A stretch of DNA of 64,000 nucleotides, from assembly GCA_900317555.1 (NCBI GenBank), contig ONHF01000003.1, forward strand, positions 82,329 to 146,328, in the 5' to 3' direction. Positions 26,036 through 34,451 of this stretch are shown here, in pieces (position 1 is the stretch's first letter; the number at the start of each line of letters is the position of its first letter). A program made the position numbers and the translations under genes. This DNA comes from an uncultured Lachnospiraceae bacterium. GTDB lineage: Bacteria > Bacillota > Clostridia > Lachnospirales > Lachnospiraceae. The notes under the pieces are model-generated. The model worked only from the letters and a program-made list of their open reading frames with translations, did not search any database and was not told the origin of the DNA.

Positions 26036-26731
26036 TTACTTCTCCAGCTGCAGCAGAAGAGCCATCTTGAACTTGTGGTCCGCTGTCACGGAATGCCTTC
26101 CCTGCTTGTCGAACTTGAAATTCTCACCGGCGTGAATGCGGTGCTCCTTGCCTTCATAACCGATGACCGCTTCGCCGTCGAGCGCGAAGATCAGTGCTTC
26201 TCCGGGCGCCGCGTGTTCCGCAAGTCCCGTGCCTTCGTCAAAACACATTATAACAAACTTTAAATCCGGTTCGTTAATCAGATCCATATTTACGATCTTG
26301 CCTTCCTGATAAGGAAGAAGATCCTTCAGCGCAAAAACATTACCGGCCTTCAACACCTTATTCATCCTTGTATCCTCCCTGAGTGAAATTTCCGTATAGA
26401 CGCTGTCCGTGTCCGCCTGAATTCCTACCGGCACGTTCACCGGCGTGATGTACATCTGTCCCTGTTCGAGCGGCTGCACGGTGGCTGCCGCCTGATCCGT
26501 CCCGCTCTCCTTCTGCAGCGGCTTTGTAAACGCGCGCATCCTGCCGCCTGCCGCGATCCAGAGCTTGGGATAAGCATAGCTTTCGGCGCTGATGTCCGTT
26601 CCTTCCGCGATGGAGAAGTAGGAAATATCTGCCCCTTCTCCGGAGCTTACCGCCTTGCTGATTGTGCAGCCGGGCACCGGCCTGTTCTCATCATAGATCG
26701 AAAAAACATTTCCCGCCTTTTCTTTCATCAT
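26036..26731 (-). CDS. Cupin-domain protein
   Basis: About 231 residues with two cupin-like halves; the second (A-P-G-E-A-L-I-F-A-L-D-G-E-A, then H-R-I-H-A-G-E-N-F-K-F) is the clearer beta barrel. Few metal-binding His residues are kept, so it may be a sensor or sugar-binding cupin rather than an enzyme. The start is uncertain: ATGATG at 26728-26731 gives a compact protein, while an ATG at 26791 adds a poorly structured 20-residue lead; neither has a strong ribosome site. It lies 69 bp after lactate dehydrogenase and 30 bp before enolase, so a central-carbon role is possible but unproven. Confidence 0.65.
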   Translation of the reverse strand: MMKEKAGNVFSIYDENRPVPGCTISKAVSSGEGADISYFSIAEGTDISAESYAYPKLWIAAGGRMRAFTKPLQKESGTDQAAATVQPLEQGQMYITPVNVPVGIQADTDSVYTEISLREDTRMNKVLKAGNVFALKDLLPYQEGKIVNMDLINEPDLKFVIMCFDEGTGLAEHAAPGEALIFALDGEAVIGYEGKEHRIHAGENFKFDKQGRHSVTADHKFKMALLLQLEK

Positions 26732-26800
26732 CCTGTTCACCGCTCTTTCCTGAAATCTCTGTCCGGCATTGTTTTGCCGCATTGCCGTCATTCTGTTGTA

Positions 26801-27760
26801 TTACTGTTTCCCGAAGACGTCTGTGATTACGCCCCGGAGCGTATCGGCCGACTTCCGCAGCTTCTCCTGTTCCTCTCCGGAAAGAGAAATCGGCACGAGC
26901 TTCTCGACGCCGTCCGCGCCGACGATCGCGGGCATCGAAAGCGGAAGGCCTTCAATACCGAAAGCGCCTTTCTGCATACTGGAAACCGGAAGAATGGATT
27001 TCTCATCCCGCACGATTGCCTCGCAGATTCTGCGCACCGACATCGCGATGCCGTAATAGGTTGCGCCTTTCTTGTTGATGATTTCGTAGGCGCTGTTTTT
27101 CACATCTTCCGCGATCGTGCGCATCGCTTCCTCGTGCTTCATGAAGCCGCGCATCTCGCAGAAACGGCTGAGAGGAACGCCGGATACATTCGCGCTGCTC
27201 CATGCGGCGATCTCGCTGTCGCCATGCTCGCCGATAATAAAAGCATGTACGGAGCGGCTGTCGACGCCAAGGTGCTCTCCCAGAAGGTACTTGAGCCTTG
27301 CGGTATCGAGCACTGTCCCGGAACCGAAAACGCGGTTATCCGGATACCCGCTGAGGGCCTTCGCCGTGTATGTCAGAATGTCGACCGGATTCGCGACGAC
27401 CAGCATGATCGCATCCTTATTATATTTCGCGATCTCGGGAATCACCTGCCGGAAGATGCCGACATTCTTCTTTACAAGATCAAGTCTTGTCTCTCCGGGC
27501 TTCTGGCCGGCGCCTGCCGTCACAATGATGACGCCCGCGTCGCCGATGTCTTCGTAGCCGCCGGCGTAAATCTTCATCGGCTTGGCAAACGGAAGTCCGT
27601 GGCTGATATCAAGGGCCTCCCCTTCTGCCTTGTCTTTGTTGGCATCAATCAGTACCAGCTCGGAAAAGAGTCCGCTCTCCATCAGGGCGAACGCCGAAGC
27701 CGATCCGACGAAACCACATCCTATGATTGCTGCTTTTCTGCTGTTCAAACCATTTGCCAT
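26801..27760 (-). CDS. ldh: L-lactate dehydrogenase
   Basis: NAD-dependent enzyme of 319 residues that reduces pyruvate to L-lactate, re-oxidising NADH in fermentation. The Rossmann motif A-A-I-I-G-C-G-F-V-G-S, the substrate loop G-A-G-Q-K-P-G-E-T-R-L-D-L, V-A-N-P-V-D-I-L-T and the catalytic G-E-H-G-D-S with His near residue 180 are all present. Gln in the G-Q-K-P position points to lactate, not malate, dehydrogenase. ATG at 27760 with GGAGG. Upstream, a short dyad, GTAAC-CTGT-GTTAC (27828-27841), is a possible operator; no Rex box is evident. Confidence 0.93.
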   Translation of the reverse strand: MANGLNSRKAAIIGCGFVGSASAFALMESGLFSELVLIDANKDKAEGEALDISHGLPFAKPMKIYAGGYEDIGDAGVIIVTAGAGQKPGETRLDLVKKNVGIFRQVIPEIAKYNKDAIMLVVANPVDILTYTAKALSGYPDNRVFGSGTVLDTARLKYLLGEHLGVDSRSVHAFIIGEHGDSEIAAWSSANVSGVPLSRFCEMRGFMKHEEAMRTIAEDVKNSAYEIINKKGATYYGIAMSVRRICEAIVRDEKSILPVSSMQKGAFGIEGLPLSMPAIVGADGVEKLVPISLSGEEQEKLRKSADTLRGVITDVFGKQ

Positions 27761-27959
27761 TGTTGCCGCCTCCGTTTCTCTCTTACTTTATCTAGTTACA
27801 TAGTAGGTTTTATCCATGAAAGTGACTGTAACCTGTGTTACGCAGAAACGAGTTTTAGAATCTTTTAAGTTTTACTCTCTAACGGTGAACCGGGGTACCG
27901 CATTGCGATTGCCGCAAGCTTTGCTGCAGAGCGACTGCTGATAGTTTGCCGCATTGTAA

Positions 27960-27987
27960 TTGACAGTGCAAGAACGAGTAGTATCAT
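27960..27987 (+). promoter_or_regulatory. Promoter of the YcxB-like gene
   Basis: TTGACA (27960-27965), a 16-base spacer and TATCAT (27982-27987). It lies about 105 bases before the start of the gene at 28092. Confidence 0.55.
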
Positions 27988-28091
27988 GGTGGAAAAAGTC
28001 CAGAAGCTTTCCATCTGTTTGTGGAAATGAAGCCGGAGAATGCCGGCAAATATGCCAATGATATTGCGGCTAACCAAGGAGATTACAATAA

Positions 28092-29867
28092 ATGAGTGAC
28101 GAACTCCATAATCGTGACCTGCACGCGAAAGATAGCCATGACCTGCACAGCGAAGACGGGCGTGATCTGCATAACGAAGACGGCATCTGCAATGCCGGTT
28201 CTGCATCTGCCGGCGATTGTCTGTTTACCGTACGCCCGGAAATCACGTTTAAAGATTATTTGGCTGCGAACCGTCTTGTGAACAGGCGGCTCATTCTTGA
28301 GGCAGGGCTTTATCTGTCTGCTCTGCTGCTTCTGCTGGGCGGTGTCATGCTGCTGTTCCATGCAAAAGTTCCCGGACTTTTCCTGTGTGCAGCGGCCGCG
28401 CTCTTTCCTCTTCTTATGCGCCTTTCATGGCTTTTTCTGATTCGCAAGGGCTATCAGAAAAACTTATCGCAGTTTGCGGAAGCGCCGCAGTATACCTTCT
28501 ATTCCGATCACTTTGAAAGTCTCCGTGCGTCCGGCTCCGTAAGTTATTCGTATAAAGATCTATGCGCGCTCGATTCAAATCAGGACATTGTTGTGCTCGT
28601 ACTGAAAAGCCGCCGTGTCTGCATTCTGAAACGTGATCCGCAGGTTGAGCCGGAGATTGAGGAACTACTGTCTGTTTTGCGCCCACAGATCGCGTCTGTC
28701 TCCTCGAACAAATCTACTTTGCTGCCGCTCATTCTCTTTCTGACCGCTTCCGCTATGATGGCAGTTTTCTCGGGCATCGCGGGGCTGGCACCGGCGGGCT
28801 GCATTCTGAAGCCGTGGCTTCACAAGTATGTTCTGGCGGATAGCGCTCTCTTTATCTTTGTCGCAGTTCCCGCTGTGATTCAGCGGGTGCGGGAGTACCG
28901 GAGGAAAAAGCGGGCTGGCGAGGCGGCAGCGGCGGAGGATGCGGCCGGCGCAGAAGCCGGAAGTACGCAGGCAGATCAGGCGGCGCCTGCCGGCGCAGGA
29001 TTCAGTTTATCTGTCCGAAGGCGTCTTGTCCTTTTTGTTGTTCTCTTATTTGGCGCCATAATTGCCCTGACTCTGCTTCGTTCTTCGGACAATTCCATAT
29101 ATCAATGGCTGTTTGCTCCGCAGCAAATCATACAAAATCCGAATGGCACGTATACGCGTGTATTGTTTTACCGTGACGGTGGGAAGAATACTGAAGCCGG
29201 CATTTCTTATACACTTTATAAAGACGCCGGAATATTCTATCTGCAGGAGCTTCGTCCGATGTCCGATCTGATGGATACTGATCCCGGAATCAGCCGGGAA
29301 GACTGGCTGAAGGCAGAGGCGCAAAAGCAGGCTGCCGCTTACCCTGACACAGGCCGGCAGACTTCCGGTGTGATGTCTGGTAATAGCTCCGGCACTGCGA
29401 CGGATGCGGCCGGCACTTCGGATACGGCTTTAACCGATGACAATAGCGATGCAGAGCGGACGGCAGATAACAGCAATTCCGGAGAGACGGATGCCGGGTA
29501 CGACACTGGTGACCCGGAAGAAGCGTTCATAGACAAGGGTTATCAGGCAATCCATGACAAATATTTCCAGTCTGATAATTTTAAGATGGATTACAATGCG
29601 AAGGGAAATTCCTATGTCATTCTCAAGAAGGAGTCCGGTTCTCTGACTTACCTGATCTATGACCGCGACTCCGCGAATAATAAGTGCGGCTTGTATGTGT
29701 TATTCGAGACGCCGGTAGCTGACGACGGAAGTTACTCTCTCACGGATGCCACCATGCAGGACATGTATGCCTATGATTACAACACCGGGGCGATTGCCGC
29801 GAGTGGCAAGAAAGACTGGTCGGATACCGGAAGTGAGGAATTTCAGGAGCTTGCCGGCGAACCGTAG
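28092..29867 (+). CDS. Large YcxB-like membrane protein
   Basis: A 591-residue protein of unknown function. It begins with an imperfect tandem repeat of D-L-H-x-E-D-G-type units (residues about 8-31), then a pair of membrane helices (about 68-110). The segment TFYSDHFESLRASGSVSYSYKDL, shortened here to its core F-Y-S-D-H-F-E and Y-K-D-L, matches the YcxB-like C-terminal domain. Two more helices (about 212-270), an Ala-rich stretch, another helix near 310-335, and a long extracytoplasmic C-terminal domain (about 340-591) with a Thr/Ser/Asp-rich linker follow. ATG with AAGGAG at 28079. Probably single-gene transcription; no informative neighbours. Confidence 0.7.
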   Translation: MSDELHNRDLHAKDSHDLHSEDGRDLHNEDGICNAGSASAGDCLFTVRPEITFKDYLAANRLVNRRLILEAGLYLSALLLLLGGVMLLFHAKVPGLFLCAAAALFPLLMRLSWLFLIRKGYQKNLSQFAEAPQYTFYSDHFESLRASGSVSYSYKDLCALDSNQDIVVLVLKSRRVCILKRDPQVEPEIEELLSVLRPQIASVSSNKSTLLPLILFLTASAMMAVFSGIAGLAPAGCILKPWLHKYVLADSALFIFVAVPAVIQRVREYRRKKRAGEAAAAEDAAGAEAGSTQADQAAPAGAGFSLSVRRRLVLFVVLLFGAIIALTLLRSSDNSIYQWLFAPQQIIQNPNGTYTRVLFYRDGGKNTEAGISYTLYKDAGIFYLQELRPMSDLMDTDPGISREDWLKAEAQKQAAAYPDTGRQTSGVMSGNSSGTATDAAGTSDTALTDDNSDAERTADNSNSGETDAGYDTGDPEEAFIDKGYQAIHDKYFQSDNFKMDYNAKGNSYVILKKESGSLTYLIYDRDSANNKCGLYVLFETPVADDGSYSLTDATMQDMYAYDYNTGAIAASGKKDWSDTGSEEFQELAGEP

Positions 29868-29939
29868 AAATAATTGTGTTGCCGCGGCGGGCTGCTTGCA
29901 CGCTTGCAACGCTGTGTTGGCGACGAGGCATCCTGCCCT

Positions 29940-30104
29940 ATGCAATAGCGGCATTGCCCCGGAATTTGCCTGGAGAATTCAAGACGTTTGACAAGGCACG
30001 GAGCGTATTGCCTAAATTTGGGCCGAATTTAGGCAATACCGCGACGTGTGATAGAAATGTCTTGAAATTTTCATGCAAGAGGATGCAGTGACGGCGTATT
30101 GCAT
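29940..30104. repeat. Nested palindromic element, copy 2
   Basis: A 165-bp element with the same plan as the one at 12261-12432. Outer arms ATGCAATA (29940-29947) and TATTGCAT (30097-30104); middle arms ATTCAAGAC (29977-29985) and GTCTTGAA (30059-30066); inner arms GTATTGCCTAAATT (30005-30018) and its exact complement (30026-30039). The middle arms are identical in both copies while the inner arms differ in sequence but are kept complementary, which indicates that structure is conserved. Confidence 0.8.
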
Positions 30105-30373
30105 GAAAGCCTGGCCGATGTCCGGCCAATGCTCTGCCGATGCCTAGACAAATGCCCGGTGATGCAGCCTCGCTGCCTTGGCTCCTCCGCCCATAGGTGC
30201 CGGGTTGTTACCTTCGCTGCGGCGCGGTGGCCGGCTATTCCTCCTATACGAGAAAAATCTTGTTCAGATGACAGGCCAGTAGGCTCTCTTTCTCCGAAAT
30301 GCGTCTCTATTTGAGGAATTGTCCATCTTCAGGCAGATTTTCATTTGCGGAATGCTTGCGAAACAGCGTCTGC

Positions 30374-30660
30374 CTGGAAAATTTCCTTCTGTATAACAAT
30401 TCTGCCATCCAGAGGATACTAAGATTTCTCTTCTCTATCCTGCTTTCATGATAAATTCCTACCGGATCTCGAAAAACAATTACAGAAGGAAGTCTGCGTC
30501 CTTCTACAGCTCAAATTTGATGTGTGGATGGCTGTTAGCATGAATATATGATAGTCCCTGGCACTAATTTTCTTCTCACAGAAGGAATTTGCGTCGCCAT
30601 GCCGGAATGCACATCAGTCTCTGCCACCAATTTTCACCCTACAGATGGAATTCGAGCACA
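30374..30660. repeat. Degenerate repeat family around ACAGAAGGAA
   Basis: Four related units: an inverted one at about 30376-30412 (TTCCTTCTGTA at 30382-30392), and direct ones near 30470-30500 (TACAGAAGGAA at 30481-30491), 30558-30596 and 30622-30660. The last two align over about 35 bases as T-G-G/C-C-A-C-Y then AATTTTC then ACAGAWGGAATT. The first two form an 11-bp perfect inverted repeat. The spacing is irregular and there is no leader or cas gene, so this is not a CRISPR. Confidence 0.55.
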
Positions 30661-30799
30661 GAACAAGCTACTTCCATACTTGATTTAGCTACCATGCCAC
30701 CAACGGCGATAGCATAGTGCTCTGCCTCGCAGCTTCAGACCCTCCGCCCGCAGGCGCCCGCACCACGCACCCCACATATCTCCCCGCCCCTCCAAACTC

Positions 30800-30831
30800 A
30801 AAGGGGAGCCCCGTCTCCGGGGCTCCCCTTT
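30800..30831 (-). terminator. Terminator after the membrane GH3 gene
   Basis: AAAGGGGAGCCCCG (30800-30813) and its complement (30818-30831) form a perfect 14-bp stem with a 4-base loop, 41 bases after the stop. The 3' arm on the minus strand ends in TTT followed by GAGTTT, a modest T tract. Confidence 0.75.
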
Positions 30832-30871
30832 GTTCTCGCCGGATCATCTCCGGTTTGTGTTATTTCCAGAA

Positions 30872-33800
30872 TTACTTATTCTCTTCATCCGCCTTGCGCG
30901 CTTCCGAAGCTGCCTGTGCCGTCGAAGCATCAGCCGCAGCTTCTGCTGTGGTTTCTGCTGCCGGTGCCGCCGCTGCAGCCGCAGCCTGCTCAGCCTTGAA
31001 CGCCGCGGAATCCTTCTTGTATCTGCGAAGCGCGAGTACAAGCTTGAGTACCAGCAGCGCGCCGATCACGATATCCGCGATGATCATAATGATCTTCCAT
31101 ACGGGCATACCCATATTGAGATTTGCGGGATCGTATGCGCGGCTGTTAACTACAACATAAAGAATGTTCTTTGTTGCGGTTCTCATAGCCTGCTGCGCGC
31201 CGTTCGTGTCGCGGAACTGCACGTTGTTGGTCTGTGTCGGATAGTTAACCAGCATCAGATCCGTGCCGTTGCGGATCGCCTGATCGGAGCTCATGTATCC
31301 GTATACGCCGAAGTAGTCGGTTTCTACAAATCCGTCAAATCCCCACTCATCGCGAAGCACATTCTCAAGCAGCGACTTGCTGCCGCCTGCCCAGCGGTTT
31401 CCGATGTAGTTGAAGGAGCTCATGGCTGCCTGCGCGTGTCCTTCCTTTACGGACATTTCGAAAGGCTTGAGATAAATCTCACGGATTGCCTGCTCGTCAG
31501 CCCATGTGCAGAGCATATCGCAGCGGTTGCCTTCCTGATCGTTTAAAGCGAAATGCTTCATGTAGGAGTATACGCCGTTCTCTGCCGCGCCTTTGATTGC
31601 GTCTGCCGCAATCGCGCCGGAAAGGAAGCCGTCTTCCGAATAATACTCGAAGTTCCGTCCCGCAAAAGCAGTTCTGTGGATGTTCATCGCCGGAGCGTAC
31701 CAGCCGGATACATCCATTTCATTCGCCATCTTGCCGATGGAATCGCCGAAAGCGTGTGCCAGATCCGTATTCCATGTTGCCGCGATAACAACGCCTACCG
31801 GGAAGCCGATCGAGCCGACCTTCGTGAAGTTGTTGTTGATCGAAGCGGGGCCATCGCAGTCATTCGTGCGTACTTTGCCGATCGCGTCAACGCTGTTCGT
31901 CTGATAGCCGCCAAGAGAAATGATCGCGTTCATTTCATCCAGCGTAAGCTGATCCATGAACTGATCCCACTTCGGATCGTCTTTCTCAAGACCGCGCATG
32001 TCTTTGAGCTTGAGGCCGTTCTTTGCGCCGGTTGTGATTGCCGCAGCATCCGGATCTTCATCCTGCGCCGTAACTTCTGCCGTCAGGTAATTGCTGATGT
32101 TATAGAAGGTCTTCTTCTGGTCTTCGGGCATCTCGAAGTTTGTAGGAGCTGCCGTTGCTTCCTCATAGTTCGCGAAGCCGTCTTTTCTCGAAAGGTAAGT
32201 AAGGTCGCCTTCCGCGTAATCGAACTGGTTGGTTGCGGTTACTTTATCGGAGGAACGCTTGTTGTCTCCGTCGTACGTTACCGTTGTCTTAACCTTATAG
32301 GTCTTCGAATCAATAACGTTATGAGAATCCCTGTTGATCGAAAGGACATAATCACCTGCTTCGAGGACATATGCCTTCGCGTTCTGATAATCATAAGAAG
32401 CAAGGTCTTCCACATTGATGCTGATTGTCAGCTTCTGGGATGCGCCGGGATCGAGCAGGTCTGTTTTGTCGAATGCCACGAGGTTCGCGGAAGCCTTTTC
32501 AATGCCGCCGTTCTTGTACGGAGGATTGTCATAAACTTCTACGACGTCCTTGCCGGCAACATCGCCTGTGTTCGTAACTGTTACATCGAAGGAAAGAACG
32601 CCGTCCTTCTCGGTGATATCGCCCATCTTCTGATCGAAGGTCGTGTAGGAAAGACCATAGCCGAACGGATACTGCACAACATCGTCATACTTGATGAGGC
32701 CTTCCTGCGCTGCTGTCTCGTAGAACTTGTATCCTACATAGATACCTTCCGTATAGTTGATGAAGCTCGGAACTGCCAGTGTATCTTCGCCTGTCGCGAA
32801 CGACTTTCCGGGAACATTGAACTCATCCATGTTGGTGTAGTTGAAGTCGCCGAAGTTGTTCCACCAGGGTGTCTTTGTAAGATCATAAACATAGGTGTCG
32901 ATCGTTCTCGCGGACGGGTTTACTTCGCCGGTAACGATTTTGCCAAGGGCTGTCATGCCGACATGTCCCATGCCTGCTGCCCAGAGCACGGACTTGATCT
33001 GCGGATGATCTTTTACGAAGCCAAGTTCGAAAGCATTGGCGCCGTTATAAACGAGGATAACCTTGTCAAAGTTCTTGCAGACAAGATCGACCATCTCTTT
33101 TTCACGGTTGTCCAGCTCAAGGTACGTATCGCCCTTGTTCCAGTCATTGCCGTCATTGAGTGTATCGTCGTAGGTTGCTGCCCTGTAGGTTGTGCCGTCA
33201 CTGTAAGAGCCGTCCACAACCGCTGTCATGTCATTCGGAAGATCCGCGCCTTCGCCGCCGGATCTGGAGATAACGATCATCGCGGTGTCGGAAAAGCTCT
33301 TCGCGTTCTTCATAAGATCATCGGAATACCTGGAAACGTTCGGTTCCGGCAGGGTCCAGTCCTGTGCCCACATGCCTACGACCGGACGGTCTGCTTTATA
33401 ATCCGTGTAGAACTTGGTCAGCTCTTCGTTGGTTTCAATGCCTGCGTCTTTCAGACTCTGCAGAATGCCGACCGTAGCGTACGCATCGTTCAGAGAGCCG
33501 GAGCCTGCGCCGCCGAGGATCGGATTGATCGAAGCCCAGCCGAATACGTTCAGCTTGCTGCCGGACGCAAGAGGAAGCTGCTTGTCATCATTCTGCAGAA
33601 GAGCGATACCCTCCTCGCCGATCTGTACCGCCAGATCCTGCGCGGACTTGGAAGTATCCTCCGTAATAGTTCCTCTGCCGGTCACGAGCGAAAGCATCGT
33701 GCTCATAGGACCTGTGCAGATCATATTGATCGTGGTTACGATCGCGACAAGAGCCGCGGTCCAGGTAATGCTGCGCGTCAGCTTCTTCTTCGGCTTCTGC

Positions 33801-33919
33801 ATCTTGATCACGGCGATGCTGATAATGATCGCCAGAGCAAGGATGACACCGATGGCAATCAGATGCGGACGCATGGACGTCAATACTTTTATGACGTCAT
33901 CCCAGTTAATTGCTAACAT
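30872..33919 (-). CDS. Membrane-anchored, circularly permuted GH3 beta-glycosidase
   Basis: A 1015-residue family 3 glycosidase. Two N-terminal membrane helices (about 15-38 and 48-68) and one near the C terminus (about 938-960) tether it, with an Ala-rich tail after the last. The domains are in reversed order. The alpha/beta C-domain sequence (EEGIALLQNDDKQLPL) comes first, then a fibronectin-III-like domain (YPFGYGLSYTTF), then the TIM barrel with DGPASIN, RNFEYYSEDG, KHFALNDQEGNR and the nucleophile Asp868 in F-V-E-T-D-Y-F-G. Reversed order is known from Ruminococcus albus and Butyrivibrio GH3 enzymes. It follows gtrA and another GH3 on the same strand, probably as an operon. The substrate is presumably a beta-glucoside at the cell surface. 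Confidence 0.88.
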   Translation of the reverse strand: MLAINWDDVIKVLTSMRPHLIAIGVILALAIIISIAVIKMQKPKKKLTRSITWTAALVAIVTTINMICTGPMSTMLSLVTGRGTITEDTSKSAQDLAVQIGEEGIALLQNDDKQLPLASGSKLNVFGWASINPILGGAGSGSLNDAYATVGILQSLKDAGIETNEELTKFYTDYKADRPVVGMWAQDWTLPEPNVSRYSDDLMKNAKSFSDTAMIVISRSGGEGADLPNDMTAVVDGSYSDGTTYRAATYDDTLNDGNDWNKGDTYLELDNREKEMVDLVCKNFDKVILVYNGANAFELGFVKDHPQIKSVLWAAGMGHVGMTALGKIVTGEVNPSARTIDTYVYDLTKTPWWNNFGDFNYTNMDEFNVPGKSFATGEDTLAVPSFINYTEGIYVGYKFYETAAQEGLIKYDDVVQYPFGYGLSYTTFDQKMGDITEKDGVLSFDVTVTNTGDVAGKDVVEVYDNPPYKNGGIEKASANLVAFDKTDLLDPGASQKLTISINVEDLASYDYQNAKAYVLEAGDYVLSINRDSHNVIDSKTYKVKTTVTYDGDNKRSSDKVTATNQFDYAEGDLTYLSRKDGFANYEEATAAPTNFEMPEDQKKTFYNISNYLTAEVTAQDEDPDAAAITTGAKNGLKLKDMRGLEKDDPKWDQFMDQLTLDEMNAIISLGGYQTNSVDAIGKVRTNDCDGPASINNNFTKVGSIGFPVGVVIAATWNTDLAHAFGDSIGKMANEMDVSGWYAPAMNIHRTAFAGRNFEYYSEDGFLSGAIAADAIKGAAENGVYSYMKHFALNDQEGNRCDMLCTWADEQAIREIYLKPFEMSVKEGHAQAAMSSFNYIGNRWAGGSKSLLENVLRDEWGFDGFVETDYFGVYGYMSSDQAIRNGTDLMLVNYPTQTNNVQFRDTNGAQQAMRTATKNILYVVVNSRAYDPANLNMGMPVWKIIMIIADIVIGALLVLKLVLALRRYKKDSAAFKAEQAAAAAAAPAAETTAEAAADASTAQAASEARKADEENK

Positions 33920-33941
33920 TGTTTCTTCCTCCCCTTTTCCT

Positions 33942-34451
33942 TTACTGCTTCGGCTTATCCGAAGGCATGATCCAGAACTTTAGCAGCGGGAAGCTGACGA
34001 CAACCGCAAGCAGCGTATTGACGACCGAAGCGATCGTTGCCGCAAGGCCGGAGCCAAGTCCCAGTGTGTTAATGCAGAAGTTCGTTACGTATCCGGGCAG
34101 CACCAGATTGACGACAACGATCAGAACTGCAAGAACGGCATATTTAGGTGCGGATTTTCCGAAATCGGCATTCGATTTGAAAACCCAGTTCTTCTGGACG
34201 AAGAAGTTGACGACCTGCGCCATGACTTCCGCGACCAGGAATGTCAGAAAGCCACCGAGTCCGTGGGAGCCTTCCGTTGTATAATCGAAAATCGCCAGCT
34301 TGAACGGCGATGTCAGCTGCATGGCTGATACAAAAAGCGCTGTGCCGACCCATGTCAGGACGAAACGGGTGATCGTCGAAATGTTCGAGAGAAGATTGAA
34401 CATAATGAACTGCCAGAGGTCTGGATGTTCCTTCGTGAAATTCTTAAGCAT
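33942..34451 (-). CDS. GtrA-family membrane protein
   Basis: A 169-residue protein with four predicted membrane segments of the GtrA/DPMS family, which is thought to flip or anchor polyprenyl-phosphate sugars. The signature Q-F-I-M-F-N-L-L-S near the N terminus and V-N-F-F-V-Q-K-N-W-V-F-K in the middle are typical. It lies between two GH3 genes: directly after the stop of the upstream one (adjacent bases) and 22 bp before the next. This three-gene order suggests the GtrA protein works with the membrane-bound GH3. Confidence 0.85.
   Translation of the reverse strand: MLKNFTKEHPDLWQFIMFNLLSNISTITRFVLTWVGTALFVSAMQLTSPFKLAIFDYTTEGSHGLGGFLTFLVAEVMAQVVNFFVQKNWVFKSNADFGKSAPKYAVLAVLIVVVNLVLPGYVTNFCINTLGLGSGLAATIASVVNTLLAVVVSFPLLKFWIMPSDKPKQ

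Larger units (their letters stand above)
29868..30871. other. One-kilobase gap without genes
   Basis: Between the YcxB-like gene and the GH3 gene. It contains the second nested palindrome (29940-30104), a degenerate repeat family (about 30374-30660) and the GH3 terminator (30800-30831). Neither strand has a reading frame with a ribosome site and plausible protein. Base composition shifts to AT-rich between about 30290 and 30700, unlike its flanks, which suggests a decayed insertion. Confidence 0.6.

Noticed and set aside
27781-27870. Rex operator before lactate dehydrogenase
   Set aside because: No TTGTGA-N6-TCACAA-type dyad is present; only a short GTAAC-CTGT-GTTAC dyad is seen.
27865-28206. 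Small minus-strand frame upstream of lactate dehydrogenase with one hydrophobic stretch
   Set aside because: It overlaps the start of the YcxB-like gene and the promoter on the other strand, lacks a convincing ribosome site, and its composition is that of non-coding DNA. A decayed permease end cannot be excluded.
30374-30660. CRISPR array
   Set aside because: Repeat units are degenerate, irregularly spaced and mixed in orientation, and no cas gene is present.
31553-33916. Open 787-codon frame on the plus strand opposite the membrane GH3 gene
   Set aside because: It mirrors the GH3 coding frame, is rich in Arg, Cys and His without any domain, has no ribosome site, and the minus-strand GH3 has all catalytic motifs.
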